The position numbers and the translations under genes were made by a program. A DNA stretch of 47,731 nt from OFTM382 sp964448185. Lineage in GTDB: Bacteria; Planctomycetota; Phycisphaerae; Phycisphaerales; UBA1924. The stretch's first letter is position 1. Each line of letters opens with the position of its first letter. Positions 33,485 through 42,496 of this stretch are shown here, in pieces. Location: the NCBI GenBank assembly GCA_964448185.1, contig CAYUVO010000010.1, positions 1 through 47,731 of the forward strand, given 5' to 3'. A model generated the notes under the pieces. It saw nothing but the letters and a program-made list of their open reading frames with translations, was not told where the DNA came from and ran no database searches.

Positions 33485-34954
33485 TTAGCGCACTTCACGG
33501 AGAGTAATCGTGACCTCGCTGTGGGTCCGTCGCCTGCGGAAGCGGACCTCGACTTCTTCGCCCGGGCTGTGGCTTGAGACGACCCGGACCAGCTCGTAAT
33601 AGTCCCGCGTGGGCTGACCCGCGACGTGGGTGATGATGTCGCCCAGACGGAGTTCGGGCGGGCGTCTGCCGGGGAAGCCGGTGATCTTGATGCCCTCGCC
33701 CATCGAGGCGACGTCGATGCGCACGCCTAGAGCCGCATCGCCCCGCTTGAGATCCTGGGGCACCTCGGGCAGCCCCATCGCCCACGATCGGAACGCGGCA
33801 TCGAACCCCTCTGCATCGGTGTCGGTGACCGCGAGTAGGCTTACGAGGGCGGTGGGATCTTCGCGGTAGTGAGCGGCGAGGTGGGCGTAGAAATCGTCGA
33901 GCACGCCGCGCTCATGGAGATATAAGAAGATGCCTCTGGCCTGCGCATAAAACCGCAACGGCTGATCCCGATACACCCGCTGCCCACGCTTGCCTGCAAA
34001 CTGTGTGATCTCGATCAGGTGTCGCCCGCGTGCTTGCTTATGCACCAGATTGGTGCGCCAACAGGGAGTCGGTGCTCCAGCGGTGTCGAGTGTTTCGACG
34101 AGAGCTGCCAGCCCTTCTTGAACCCAGAGCGGGTGCCGCTGGCCTAATGCGTTCATGCTTCGCCAATGGAGGACATGGAAGAACTCGTGGCGGAGCGTGC
34201 CACCAAGATCAGAAGCCCACAGTTCTTTGGCGTCGTGATCGTACAACCCGCCGATCTGCGTGGTACCTTGTACCGATTGTGCGCCGAACTGACGCACCGC
34301 CCACTGGCGGAAATGCGACTGCTTGGGCAGCACGATCATCACCCATGCATCGGCGGGCACCTCTGCTGGCAGCGCCGCGTGATCGAAGATGCTCTTCATC
34401 GACCACTGGGCGACGTGCTCGATTTCCAACTTGGCGTCCGCAAACGACTCGGGCGTGTACGAGTTGGTATAGATCAAACGGTGTGCTTCGTCGCGCTCGA
34501 AGGTGTACGAGCGTCCGAACGCTTTCTTGGCAGCTTCGAGAACCGCTTGTGCGCGCGCTTCGAGCACTTCGTCCCAGCGGTCGATGATCGCCAAAAACGC
34601 GGGCATCTCGCGGAGATTGGCCAGATGCGGGTCCACCTCGATCTGATGACGATCGGAGAAGCCCCGTTCGATGGATTCTTTGAGAGAGTCCATCGCGGGT
34701 TCGAGTTCGCCCCGACTGGCGAGCACGCACGCGAGGTTGTAGTGGGGGACGGGGTTCTTCGGGTCGGCCTTGGCGTGCCGGCGCAGCAGACGCTCGGCGG
34801 TGTCGAGATCACCCGCATAGAAAGCGGCGATCGCGTCTTGTTCGAGCTGACCGATTTTCTCAGCGAGAGTTTGTGCCCGAGCCGGCGCAGCGATCAGCAC
34901 ACACATCGCAGCTGCGATCAGGGGGATCAGCAATTTTCGATGAGCGTTCCGCAC
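33485..34954 (-). CDS. Exported TPR / HExxH peptidase-like / PDZ protein
   Basis: About 489 residues from GTG 34954, five bases after the stop of the gene upstream. Signal peptide LLIPLIAAAMCVLIAAPARA, then TPR-like helices (EQDAIAAFYAGDLDTAERLL; NPVPHYNLACVLASRGELEP). Residues 256–260 are HEFFH, followed by PLWVQEGLAALVE, the layout of the peptidase MA family. The last 70 residues (VRIDVASMGEGIKI, LRLGDIITHVAGQPTRDY, then EEVEVRFRRR) form a PDZ domain. It may process or monitor envelope proteins; the substrate is unknown. Catalytic activity is inferred from the motif only. Confidence 0.82.
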   Translation of the reverse strand: MRNAHRKLLIPLIAAAMCVLIAAPARAQTLAEKIGQLEQDAIAAFYAGDLDTAERLLRRHAKADPKNPVPHYNLACVLASRGELEPAMDSLKESIERGFSDRHQIEVDPHLANLREMPAFLAIIDRWDEVLEARAQAVLEAAKKAFGRSYTFERDEAHRLIYTNSYTPESFADAKLEIEHVAQWSMKSIFDHAALPAEVPADAWVMIVLPKQSHFRQWAVRQFGAQSVQGTTQIGGLYDHDAKELWASDLGGTLRHEFFHVLHWRSMNALGQRHPLWVQEGLAALVETLDTAGAPTPCWRTNLVHKQARGRHLIEITQFAGKRGQRVYRDQPLRFYAQARGIFLYLHERGVLDDFYAHLAAHYREDPTALVSLLAVTDTDAEGFDAAFRSWAMGLPEVPQDLKRGDAALGVRIDVASMGEGIKITGFPGRRPPELRLGDIITHVAGQPTRDYYELVRVVSSHSPGEEVEVRFRRRRTHSEVTITLREVR

Positions 34955-34959
34955 AGGTT

Positions 34960-35715
34960 TTATGGCCTCTCGATATTGTCCGCCGTTGTCTCGATCATCG
35001 GGACGCCCGCGATCGTGCTGAGCGTACCACGAATGCGCACGGGTTCGCCGACTAATCCGATGATGGATTCGGGGAGAGCGGTTGAGCCGTCCACGATGAG
35101 CAGAGGGTATTGACCGAAGTTCGAGAGTTTGATTGCGACCAGCGGGGGCAGGCCTCCCCGGATGCACAGCACGGCGCAGGCTTTGTGTGTCTTGCCGTCA
35201 CCGGGTTTCATGGATCCGAGGAAACACTTGCCGTCGACGATTTCTGCGATGATTTCGATGGGTACTTCAGGTGTGCGCACCGCTTGGGTTGGCGCATCGG
35301 GGAGTTGTTCGATGGCGAGCTGTTCAATAGCGTCGTCGTTGGGTAAGAGCTCGATCATGCGTCGGTGGTCGCGCATGAGCGTGAAACCAGGCACCCGGCA
35401 GATTGATCCATCGAACGGCTCGATGCGTTCATGGACATCCGCTTTGGACATCTTGACCAGCAGCCAGCCCTCGCCTTCGGGTGTGATGAGCATCGGGTCC
35501 ATGCGCACCGTGCCGATCCATTCGCGCTCGGTAGAGAGATCCCACTCGCCCGTGCCCGGTGAACGGTGCGCACGCGCGATCAAAGCGCTCATGCCAGTGA
35601 TGGCGATGACCAGCGCGGGTAGCACGACTGCGAGGAACCTGCGGTGCCCCGATGGCATGGGGAGGTACCCGACATAGAGAGGTGGTGGCGGGGGTGAGGG
35701 ATTGGTGTCAGGCAT
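34960..35715 (-). CDS. Membrane-anchored protein with conserved Cys motif, unknown function
   Basis: About 251 residues. A Pro-rich N-terminus is followed by a membrane segment (FLAVVLPALVIAITGMSALI), so the rest probably faces the periplasm. The second half contains GKCFLGSMKPGDGKTHKACA then VLCIRGGLPP, three Cys and one His spaced like a cofactor or metal site, and an OB-like end (GLVGEPVRIRGTLS). I have seen similar motifs in uncharacterised membrane proteins but cannot name a family. ATG 35715, overlapping the upstream stop by 8 bp, has GGAG six bases before it; an ATG at 35719–35721 is also in frame. Coupling to the Rieske gene suggests a shared redox role. Confidence 0.75.
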   Translation of the reverse strand: MPDTNPSPPPPPLYVGYLPMPSGHRRFLAVVLPALVIAITGMSALIARAHRSPGTGEWDLSTEREWIGTVRMDPMLITPEGEGWLLVKMSKADVHERIEPFDGSICRVPGFTLMRDHRRMIELLPNDDAIEQLAIEQLPDAPTQAVRTPEVPIEIIAEIVDGKCFLGSMKPGDGKTHKACAVLCIRGGLPPLVAIKLSNFGQYPLLIVDGSTALPESIIGLVGEPVRIRGTLSTIAGVPMIETTADNIERP

Positions 35716-36451
35716 CGGCATCTCCGCTGATGTTCACCGGAGATGCAGGGTTCTCGTGCGTGCATGGCGCAGAGCTGACCAGCACGCGGCAGCCCTCGAT
35801 GCGAAGCGTGTACGCCGAGATTCGCTCGGTGTAAGGCGGCGGGCTCTTGCCGTCGGAGGGGCGGAACTGGTAGCCGTGCCATGGGCAGGTGATGCAGCCG
35901 TTGATGATTCGGCCCTCGCCCAGCGGCCCGCCCTGATGGGGGCAGCGGTTCTGGACCGCGCAGAGCTGATCCTTCATGCGGAAGACCGCGATCGAGTTGC
36001 CGGTGTTGTCGCGGACGATGCGTGCTGCGCCGTCGGCGAACTGCTCAAGCTCGCCCGCATCGAGCCAGATGCTATCGTTCGTGTCGTCAGGCGCAGAGGG
36101 CGGGAGCTGGCGGTCGCGTTTAGCTTCGAGCAGGCCTGCGCTGATATGGAGCGAAACGACCATCAGCACTCCAACGAGAAGTGCGCCCGAGAGCAGCGAG
36201 TTGGGTTCGCTTTGTAAAGGGCCGAGCGTGACGTGAACGACCACCAAGCTGTAGGCGAGGTAGACGAGCATGTGCAGCGATTTCCAGGTTCGTGGCCCCA
36301 GATTGGCGAGCCAGAAATCGTGGCTCGTGGCCGCCATCACAAAGAAGATCAGCAGCGCGATCAAGCCGATGAACTCGAACGGGAACGAGCTGACTGCTCC
36401 GAAGGTTGTGTACCCGGCGATGGTTGAGGAGATGGAGTTGCAGCGGATTGC
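35708..36451 (-). CDS. Ferric-reductase-like / Rieske protein, 5'-truncated
   Basis: C-terminal half: a Rieske [2Fe-2S] domain with both ligand boxes, CPHQGG and CPWHGYQF, 16 residues apart. N-terminal half: a partial ferric-reductase-like membrane domain (IGLIALLIFFVMAATSHDFW; WKSLHMLVYLAYSLVVVHV with its two likely haem His). The frame runs back to a TGA at 36452–36454 with no ATG or GTG; the first TTG is at 36364, inside a membrane helix. Family members have further helices upstream. The egtD stop lies only 25 bp away, so the front of the gene is missing. The remaining domains suggest electron transfer in the membrane. Confidence 0.8.
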   Translation of the reverse strand, partial: AIRCNSISSTIAGYTTFGAVSSFPFEFIGLIALLIFFVMAATSHDFWLANLGPRTWKSLHMLVYLAYSLVVVHVTLGPLQSEPNSLLSGALLVGVLMVVSLHISAGLLEAKRDRQLPPSAPDDTNDSIWLDAGELEQFADGAARIVRDNTGNSIAVFRMKDQLCAVQNRCPHQGGPLGEGRIINGCITCPWHGYQFRPSDGKSPPPYTERISAYTLRIEGCRVLVSSAPCTHENPASPVNISGDADA

Positions 36452-36479
36452 TCAAGGGGAGTTCTCCGGCGAGAATACT

Positions 36480-37490
36480 TTAGGGCGAAGTGCGAAAGAG
36501 GCTTACGCTGAACCAGTTATTGGAATCGGTCCATCGCTCGATAAGCGAGAGCCCTGCAAGCCCGGCTTCGGCGTCGATGGTCTCGGGGGTGAACTTATGC
36601 GAGTTCTCGGTATGGATGCGTTCGTTCTTGCTGAAAATAAACGTGCGATCGGTCACGGTTACTTGCTGATCGGCCTGTGAGACGAGGTGCATCTCGATGC
36701 GATGCTGGGGTTCGTTCCATGGGGCGTCGTGCTTGAACACGCCCGGATTAAAGTTGGCGTCGAGCTCGGCGTTGATCCGCGTGAGCAGATTGAGATTGAA
36801 CGCAGCGGTGACACCCGTCGAGTCGTTGTACGCATCAAACAACACTTGCCGATCCTTGACAAGGTCGTGCCCGATGAGCACCATGCCCGCATCGCCCGCC
36901 ATCGTTGCAAAGGAACGGAGCAGCTCTTTTCTTTCGTGGAGAAGCAAGTTGCCGATAGTTGAACCCGGGAAGAACACGACCCGGTTGGAGGTGGGCACCG
37001 TGGCATCAAGGTCGCGGGTGAAATCGGCGCATACCGGATGCACCTCAAGGTCTGGGAATCGCTGGGCGATTGTTCTTGCGCTGCTTTCCAAGGCCGAACG
37101 TGAGATTTCGATCGGAACAAACGCTCTGGCAGAGTCGAGCGTTTCAAGCAGACTCATGGCTTTGTCGCCCGAGCCCGAACCGGGTTCGATGAGCGTTGCA
37201 TTCGGCCCGATGACGCGGGCGATGGAGTCGGCGTTTGCGCTGAGAATGCCCCGTTCGGTGCGCGTCGGGTAATACTCGGGTACGTCGCAGATATCGTCGA
37301 AGATCTCGCTGCCACGTGTGTCGTAGAGGTGCTTGGCGGGGACGGCCTTGTGCGCGAGCGCAAGACCACTGAGCACGTCATCGCGGAACGTGTTGCTGAG
37401 TATTTGTAGATCAATGATGGTGGGATGCAGATTGGTCAGGCTTGATTCGGGGGGCAAGGTCTGCTCCGTGCGAGGCGCAGCCCGGAGCAT
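36480..37490 (-). CDS. egtD: Histidine N-alpha-methyltransferase (ergothioneine synthesis)
   Basis: About 336 residues. EgtD trimethylates histidine to hercynine with SAM. Visible family motifs: KHLYDTRGSEIFDDICDVPEYY, PTRTERGIL, LIEPGSGSGDKAMSLL (SAM site), VFFPGSTIGNLL, and the C-terminal FIFSKNERIHTENSHKF. The start is uncertain: ATG 37490 overlaps egtB by 55 bp, ATG 37559 by 124 bp with AGGAGG only three bases upstream; both keep translation coupled to egtB. The domain begins around THL-like NTFRDDVLSGLALAHKAVP. Confidence 0.93.
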   Translation of the reverse strand: MLRAAPRTEQTLPPESSLTNLHPTIIDLQILSNTFRDDVLSGLALAHKAVPAKHLYDTRGSEIFDDICDVPEYYPTRTERGILSANADSIARVIGPNATLIEPGSGSGDKAMSLLETLDSARAFVPIEISRSALESSARTIAQRFPDLEVHPVCADFTRDLDATVPTSNRVVFFPGSTIGNLLLHERKELLRSFATMAGDAGMVLIGHDLVKDRQVLFDAYNDSTGVTAAFNLNLLTRINAELDANFNPGVFKHDAPWNEPQHRIEMHLVSQADQQVTVTDRTFIFSKNERIHTENSHKFTPETIDAEAGLAGLSLIERWTDSNNWFSVSLFRTSP

Positions 37491-38758
37491 TGCCACCGGG
37501 CCGAGGGTTGAAGGAAGTTTCGGTATGTTGCACGGAGGTGTGGTTTGCTGGTGAGGCATGAGCCTCCTCGGAGCACGAACGAGCCGCACATGAACTTGCC
37601 GTTGTATTCGCCAATGGCGCCCGGTTGCGGCGAGTAACCCGGGTACGGCTCGTGTGCAGAACGAGTCCACTCCCACACATCACCGAAGCACTGGTCGAGG
37701 TGATGGGGCGGGGTTTGAGGCGAAGCACACGACTCCATCGGCTGGAGCATATTGGATTCAAGCAGATTGCCCGTAATGGGCTGATCGTCCGCAGCGTGTT
37801 CCCATTCGGTTTCGGTGGGCAATCGTGCGCCTGCCCAGCGCGCATAGGCGTCGGCTTCAAAGAAACTCAGGTGGCTCACGGGTGCGTGCGGATCGAGCGA
37901 GCGATCGCCGCCGAGGGTGAACTCACTCCAGGTGTTGTCGTTCTTGGTTGACCAGTACATCGGGTGCGAGTGGCCCTGTGTAACCCACGTCCAGCCATCA
38001 TCGAGCCAGAGTTCGTGGCGTTGGTAGCCGCCATCTTTGATAAAGCGGAGGTATTCCGCATTGTTGATCGGCCTCGATGCAATCTCAAAGGGCTCGACGA
38101 AACGTCGGTGCCTAGGGCATTCGTTGTCATATGTGAACGCGGTCCCGTGGTGCCCGATCTCGACGATGCCTTCCTCGAACGTTCGCCATTGCATCTCGTT
38201 GTTGCACTCGGTGTGTTGTGCGTCCGCAAGATCGGTTCGATACGCCGGGTGCATGGGATTCGTGTGGAACAACAGCTTGATGTCGGTGAGGAGCAGCTCT
38301 TGGTGTTGTTGTTCGTGGTGAAGCCCGAGCGTGAGCAGTTCGCCGATCTGTGCCAGTCGTTCGCTGCAGGTTGTGTCGTTTAGCAGTGTGCGGAGCCGGT
38401 CGTCAACGACATCGCGGTACGCCATGACTTCGCCGAGCCCGGGGCGTGTGAGGGCGCCGCGCCATTGACGTGGATGCTGGGGGCCGACGCCCTTGTAGTA
38501 CGAGTTGAACAGCACGCTGAACTGCTCGGCGTAAGGCTTGAAGCCCGGCTCGAAATCTCGAAGAGTGAACGTCTCGAAGAACCAGGTTGTGTGCGACAGG
38601 TGCCACTTCGTCGGGCTCGCACAGTCTTGGGCTTGCACTGTCATGTCTTCGCTGCTGAGCGGGTCGCACAAACGCACCGTCAGCTCCCGCGTGGTGCGAT
38701 ACCAGTGGTCGAGTTTACAAGGTGTTGTCGATTGGCACGAGGCGCGGGAGGTGCCCAT
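37436..38758 (-). CDS. egtB: Ergothioneine biosynthesis sulfoxide synthase EgtB
   Basis: 440 residues. The N-terminal DinB-like domain carries the iron-binding HHEQQHQELLLTD (HxxxHxE) and SPTKWHLSHTTWFFETF. The C-terminal part is the formylglycine-generating-enzyme fold with ARLPTETEWEHAA, DVWEWTRSAH and the closing RATYRNFLQPSARWQCSGLR. EgtB joins hercynine to cysteine or gamma-glutamylcysteine in an O2-dependent step. The ATG at 38758 has GGAGG six bases upstream. It overlaps egtD. No egtA, egtC or egtE is present, so the thiol donor and the C-S lyase must be encoded elsewhere. Confidence 0.95.
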   Translation of the reverse strand: MGTSRASCQSTTPCKLDHWYRTTRELTVRLCDPLSSEDMTVQAQDCASPTKWHLSHTTWFFETFTLRDFEPGFKPYAEQFSVLFNSYYKGVGPQHPRQWRGALTRPGLGEVMAYRDVVDDRLRTLLNDTTCSERLAQIGELLTLGLHHEQQHQELLLTDIKLLFHTNPMHPAYRTDLADAQHTECNNEMQWRTFEEGIVEIGHHGTAFTYDNECPRHRRFVEPFEIASRPINNAEYLRFIKDGGYQRHELWLDDGWTWVTQGHSHPMYWSTKNDNTWSEFTLGGDRSLDPHAPVSHLSFFEADAYARWAGARLPTETEWEHAADDQPITGNLLESNMLQPMESCASPQTPPHHLDQCFGDVWEWTRSAHEPYPGYSPQPGAIGEYNGKFMCGSFVLRGGSCLTSKPHLRATYRNFLQPSARWQCSGLRLARSRPCPPNQA

Positions 38759-38812
38759 GTGGAGCCTCCAAGTACAGGATTGCGTCGAATCGTGAACGGG
38801 CAGTCTACACGC

Positions 38813-38835
38813 AATATTCAAGAAGGTCGAATATT
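38813..38835. promoter_or_regulatory. AATATTC/GAATATT inverted repeat upstream of egtB
   Basis: A perfect 7-bp dyad with a 9-bp spacer in an AT-rich patch, 55 bp upstream of the egtB start and just after the permease stop (38842). It stands out in this GC-rich sequence and could be an operator or part of a promoter for egtBD. Confidence 0.4.
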
Positions 38836-38841
38836 AAATTT

Positions 38842-40346
38842 TTACAGCCTCAGGCCCCGTGGAACCGCCCATCGTTCGAGCGCATCGAAGAGGAACTGTG
38901 CCGCGATTGCCATGACCGCTGCGGGGATCGCACCCTCAAAGATCAGCTCGGGGTTGTTCTGCGTGATGCCGGTGAAAATGGGCTGGCCGTAGCCGCCTGC
39001 GCTGATGAAGCCGCCGAGTGTTGCGGTCCCGACATTGATGACCACAGCGGTCTTGATGCCCGCGAGAATCGTTCGCAGCGCCAAAGGTAGCTCGACGCGG
39101 CGCAACCTCGCCCAACTCGTCAGCCCGATCGCATCCGCCGATTCGAGAAGATCACCCGGGATATTTGTGAGCCCCGCGTGCGTGTTGCGCACAATCGGGA
39201 GCAGCGAATACAGAATCAACGCAATGATCGCGGTCGGAGCACCGATACCAAACGGGCCGATCAGCAAGACAAGCAACGCGAGCGCAGGAATCGTTTGCAA
39301 GATGCCCGTGATCGCAAGGACGGGGCCAGCGACAGCTCGCGAACGAGCCGCGAGCACGCCCAAGGGGACCGCGACGAGAATCGCAATGGTCATCGAAATA
39401 CCCACGAGCAGCAAGTGCTCTCGGGTTCGTGCGATGAGCCGATCGAGGCGTGTCGATGACTGCGCAAGTGTCGTGATGTTGAGTAACTCGCTGAGTGCTT
39501 GCGAAGCAACGATCGCTGGCGGCAGGCGGGCTTGACCCATCGAACCGACCTCGGCGCGCTGATTGAACTCTCGCATCTGGCTTTCATCGAGCAGACGGGT
39601 GAGCCGGAGCATCGAAACAACTGCATCGGGTTCGCGTTCTTCCAGATCCGTTCGGTACAGCACGACCGCGTCGTAGCGCGGGAAGTAACCGAGGTCATCT
39701 TCGAGCACGACCAGATCCATGGCCGCGATCTGTGAATCGGTGGAGTACAGGTCGGTCACGTCGATCGTGCTGCTCGCGAGGGCTGCGTAGGCGAGCGAAT
39801 GCTCGATGCCTCGGGCGTTGTCATAGAGGGCGTAGGTGTCGCGGAGCCCGGGCCAGCCGTCGCCGCGATTCATGAACTCGGTCGAGAATGCTAGCCGCAA
39901 GCTTTCGTGGCGAGCCAAATCCGAGACACGTTTGAGACCGAACCGATCGGCGGTCTTGCGGGTCACCCCGATTGCGTAGGTGTTGTTGAACCCGAGGGGG
40001 CCGGACATCGTGATGCCTTGAGCCGCAAGAGCTTCTCGAAGATCGGCATCACTCGTCAGCTCAAGGCTGAGTAACAGCTCCCGCTTGAGTGTGCCCGTGT
40101 ATTCCGGGTACGCATCGATCTCGCCCGCGAGCAGGGCGCTAAACGCAAGCGACGAACCCGCGAATGCCTTGACCTGGGCATCGGTTCCGGAATCTTCACA
40201 CAGTTGTTCGAGCATCGCAGCGAGTACCGCGGATTCGGTGAAACTCTTCGAGCCTATTGAGATGGTGCCCTCGGGTGTGCTGCGAAACTGCCAGAACGCA
40301 ACGGCTGCGAGCGCAACGACAAAACCAACACCGAGCCATCGGCGGG

Positions 40347-40350
<4 letters not shown>
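38842..40350 (-). CDS. Betaine-family ABC transporter: binding protein fused to permease (EgtU-like)
   Basis: 502 residues in two parts. Residues 1–25 anchor or export the N-terminal binding domain (ISIGSKSFTESAVLAAML; DAYPEYTGTLKREL; GFNNTYAIGVTRK), which matches the glycine betaine/choline/carnitine family OpuAC/OsmF. From about 305 follow five or six membrane helices of a ProW-type permease (VPLGVLAARSRAV; GIGAPTAIIALILYSLLPIV; INVGTATLGGFISAGG). EgtU of Streptococcus and Helicobacter, the ergothioneine importer, belongs to this family, although there the permease part comes first. Location directly upstream of egtBD points to ergothioneine or a similar betaine as substrate. Start overlaps the ATPase stop by 4 bp. 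Confidence 0.88.
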
Positions 40351-41102
<752 letters not shown>

Positions 41103-41361
41103 TTTGTCGCTCCGAGCATACTCGATGTGTGCTCAGGGCGTTCAAACTGGATTGAAACAAGAACCAGACGCAGCACTGTCCGTTTATTTGCTTGTATGAG
41201 TGCCCCCCAAGCTTGTACCTGTTTGGCCATAGGACAAGGCGGTTGCCGGAAGATGGATACTGGGAGGGCAGCACAAGCCTGCAATGTCGCCAGCTCGTCG
41301 TTTTTGAGCTAGTATAAGTGAGGTTCGTTGTTTCAGGCGCTAAAAGCAAGGTATATGTAAG

Positions 41362-42408
41362 ATGACGAGTCCCACACTCCAAGCCATAGGGTGGAATGCA
41401 TTCTTTGAGGACCAACTCGGGCCGGATTCTCTTCAATCTGCCATCGTGGCCCGCGTGTCGGCACACCACGGATCGCAGGTCGTGGTGTACGGCGAATCGG
41501 GCGAGTTCCGAGTCCCCGTGCAATCTGTTGAGGCCGCCGGCAAAGTTGCTGTCGGTGACTGGGTGGTACTCAACTCCGCGGACCACCGCGCAATTAAAAT
41601 CCTTGATCGCAAGACGGAGCTTTCCCGCAAGGCCGCGGGTGAAGAGGTCAAATCCCAGATCATCGCAGTCAATATCGACACCGTCTTTATTGTGAGTTCT
41701 TGCAATGAAGATTTCAATCTGGCGCGCATCGAACGCTACATCGCGATGACGCTCCAGGCCGGGGCCGATCCAGTGGTCGTTCTGACGAAGGCCGATCTCA
41801 ACAGTAACCCCTCAGAGCTCGTTCAGCAGGCCGAGCATTTGCATCCGGGGCTGCCCGCCTTGGTCATGGACGCTCGCTGCCCCGAACAGGTTCGCGTATT
41901 AAATAAATGGTGTGGACCCGGACAGTCGGTGGCGTTGCTGGGTTCCTCAGGGGTCGGCAAATCTACCCTCGCCAATGCACTAGGCGCCGGTGATCTAGCG
42001 ACCGGCGATATCCGCGAGAGCGACGGAATTTTTTTTTTATTGTGGTAATAACGAGATCTACACTTGCTCCCTAGCGGCGGCGTACTCGTCGACAATCCGG
42101 GCGTCAGGGAGTTCCAGCTTCCAGACTGCGAAGACGGCGTCTCGGATCTCTTTGAAGAGGTCGTTCGTATTATCTCAGAGTGTAAATTCGGTGACTGCCA
42201 GCATGCCGGGGAACCCGGCTGCGCGATTCAGGCTGCACTTGAATCAGGTGAACTCGACAAGCGTCGCTACGAGAGCTTTCTGAAACTCAATGCGGAACAG
42301 GCGCGCAACGCCGAAAAGTTAGCAGCTCGCCGCGAACGCAACCAAAAAACAACGCTGACGAACAAATCGGCCGTGGCAAAGAAGCGAAAGCGCCGAGATG
42401 AAAGGTGA
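41362..42408 (+). pseudogene. rsgA: Ribosome-assembly GTPase RsgA, switch I replaced by stops
   Basis: RsgA checks late small-subunit assembly. The N-terminal OB domain and the circularly permuted GTPase motifs are present: NIDTVFIVSSCNEDF, VVVLTKADLN (G4), LGSSGVGKSTLANAL (G1), then after the break DNPGVREFQL (G3) and the zinc site CKFGDCQHAGEPGC. Between TGDIRESDG and RDLHLLPSGG the family has KGRHTTTH or similar (8 residues, G2). Here exactly eight codons of AT-rich DNA (42028–42051) encode IFFLLW and two TAA stops. The frame is otherwise unchanged on both sides. The product would end before G3 and be inactive. Confidence 0.85.
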
Positions 42409-42496
42409 ATGTCTGCAAACGTTATTGATCTCACAACTGCCGCCGCAAACATCACAACGCCTCATAAAGCTCTCGCCACTTGGGCTGTTCAAAGAC

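Noticed and set aside
34166..35113. 315-codon plus-strand frame opposite the peptidase/PDZ gene
   Set aside because: Shadow of the opposite strand; the minus-strand protein has a signal peptide, HExxH and PDZ motifs, this one has nothing recognisable.
42028..42051. Stop-codon readthrough or recoding in rsgA
   Set aside because: Two consecutive TAA codons and loss of the catalytic switch residues would not give a working GTPase even if read through.
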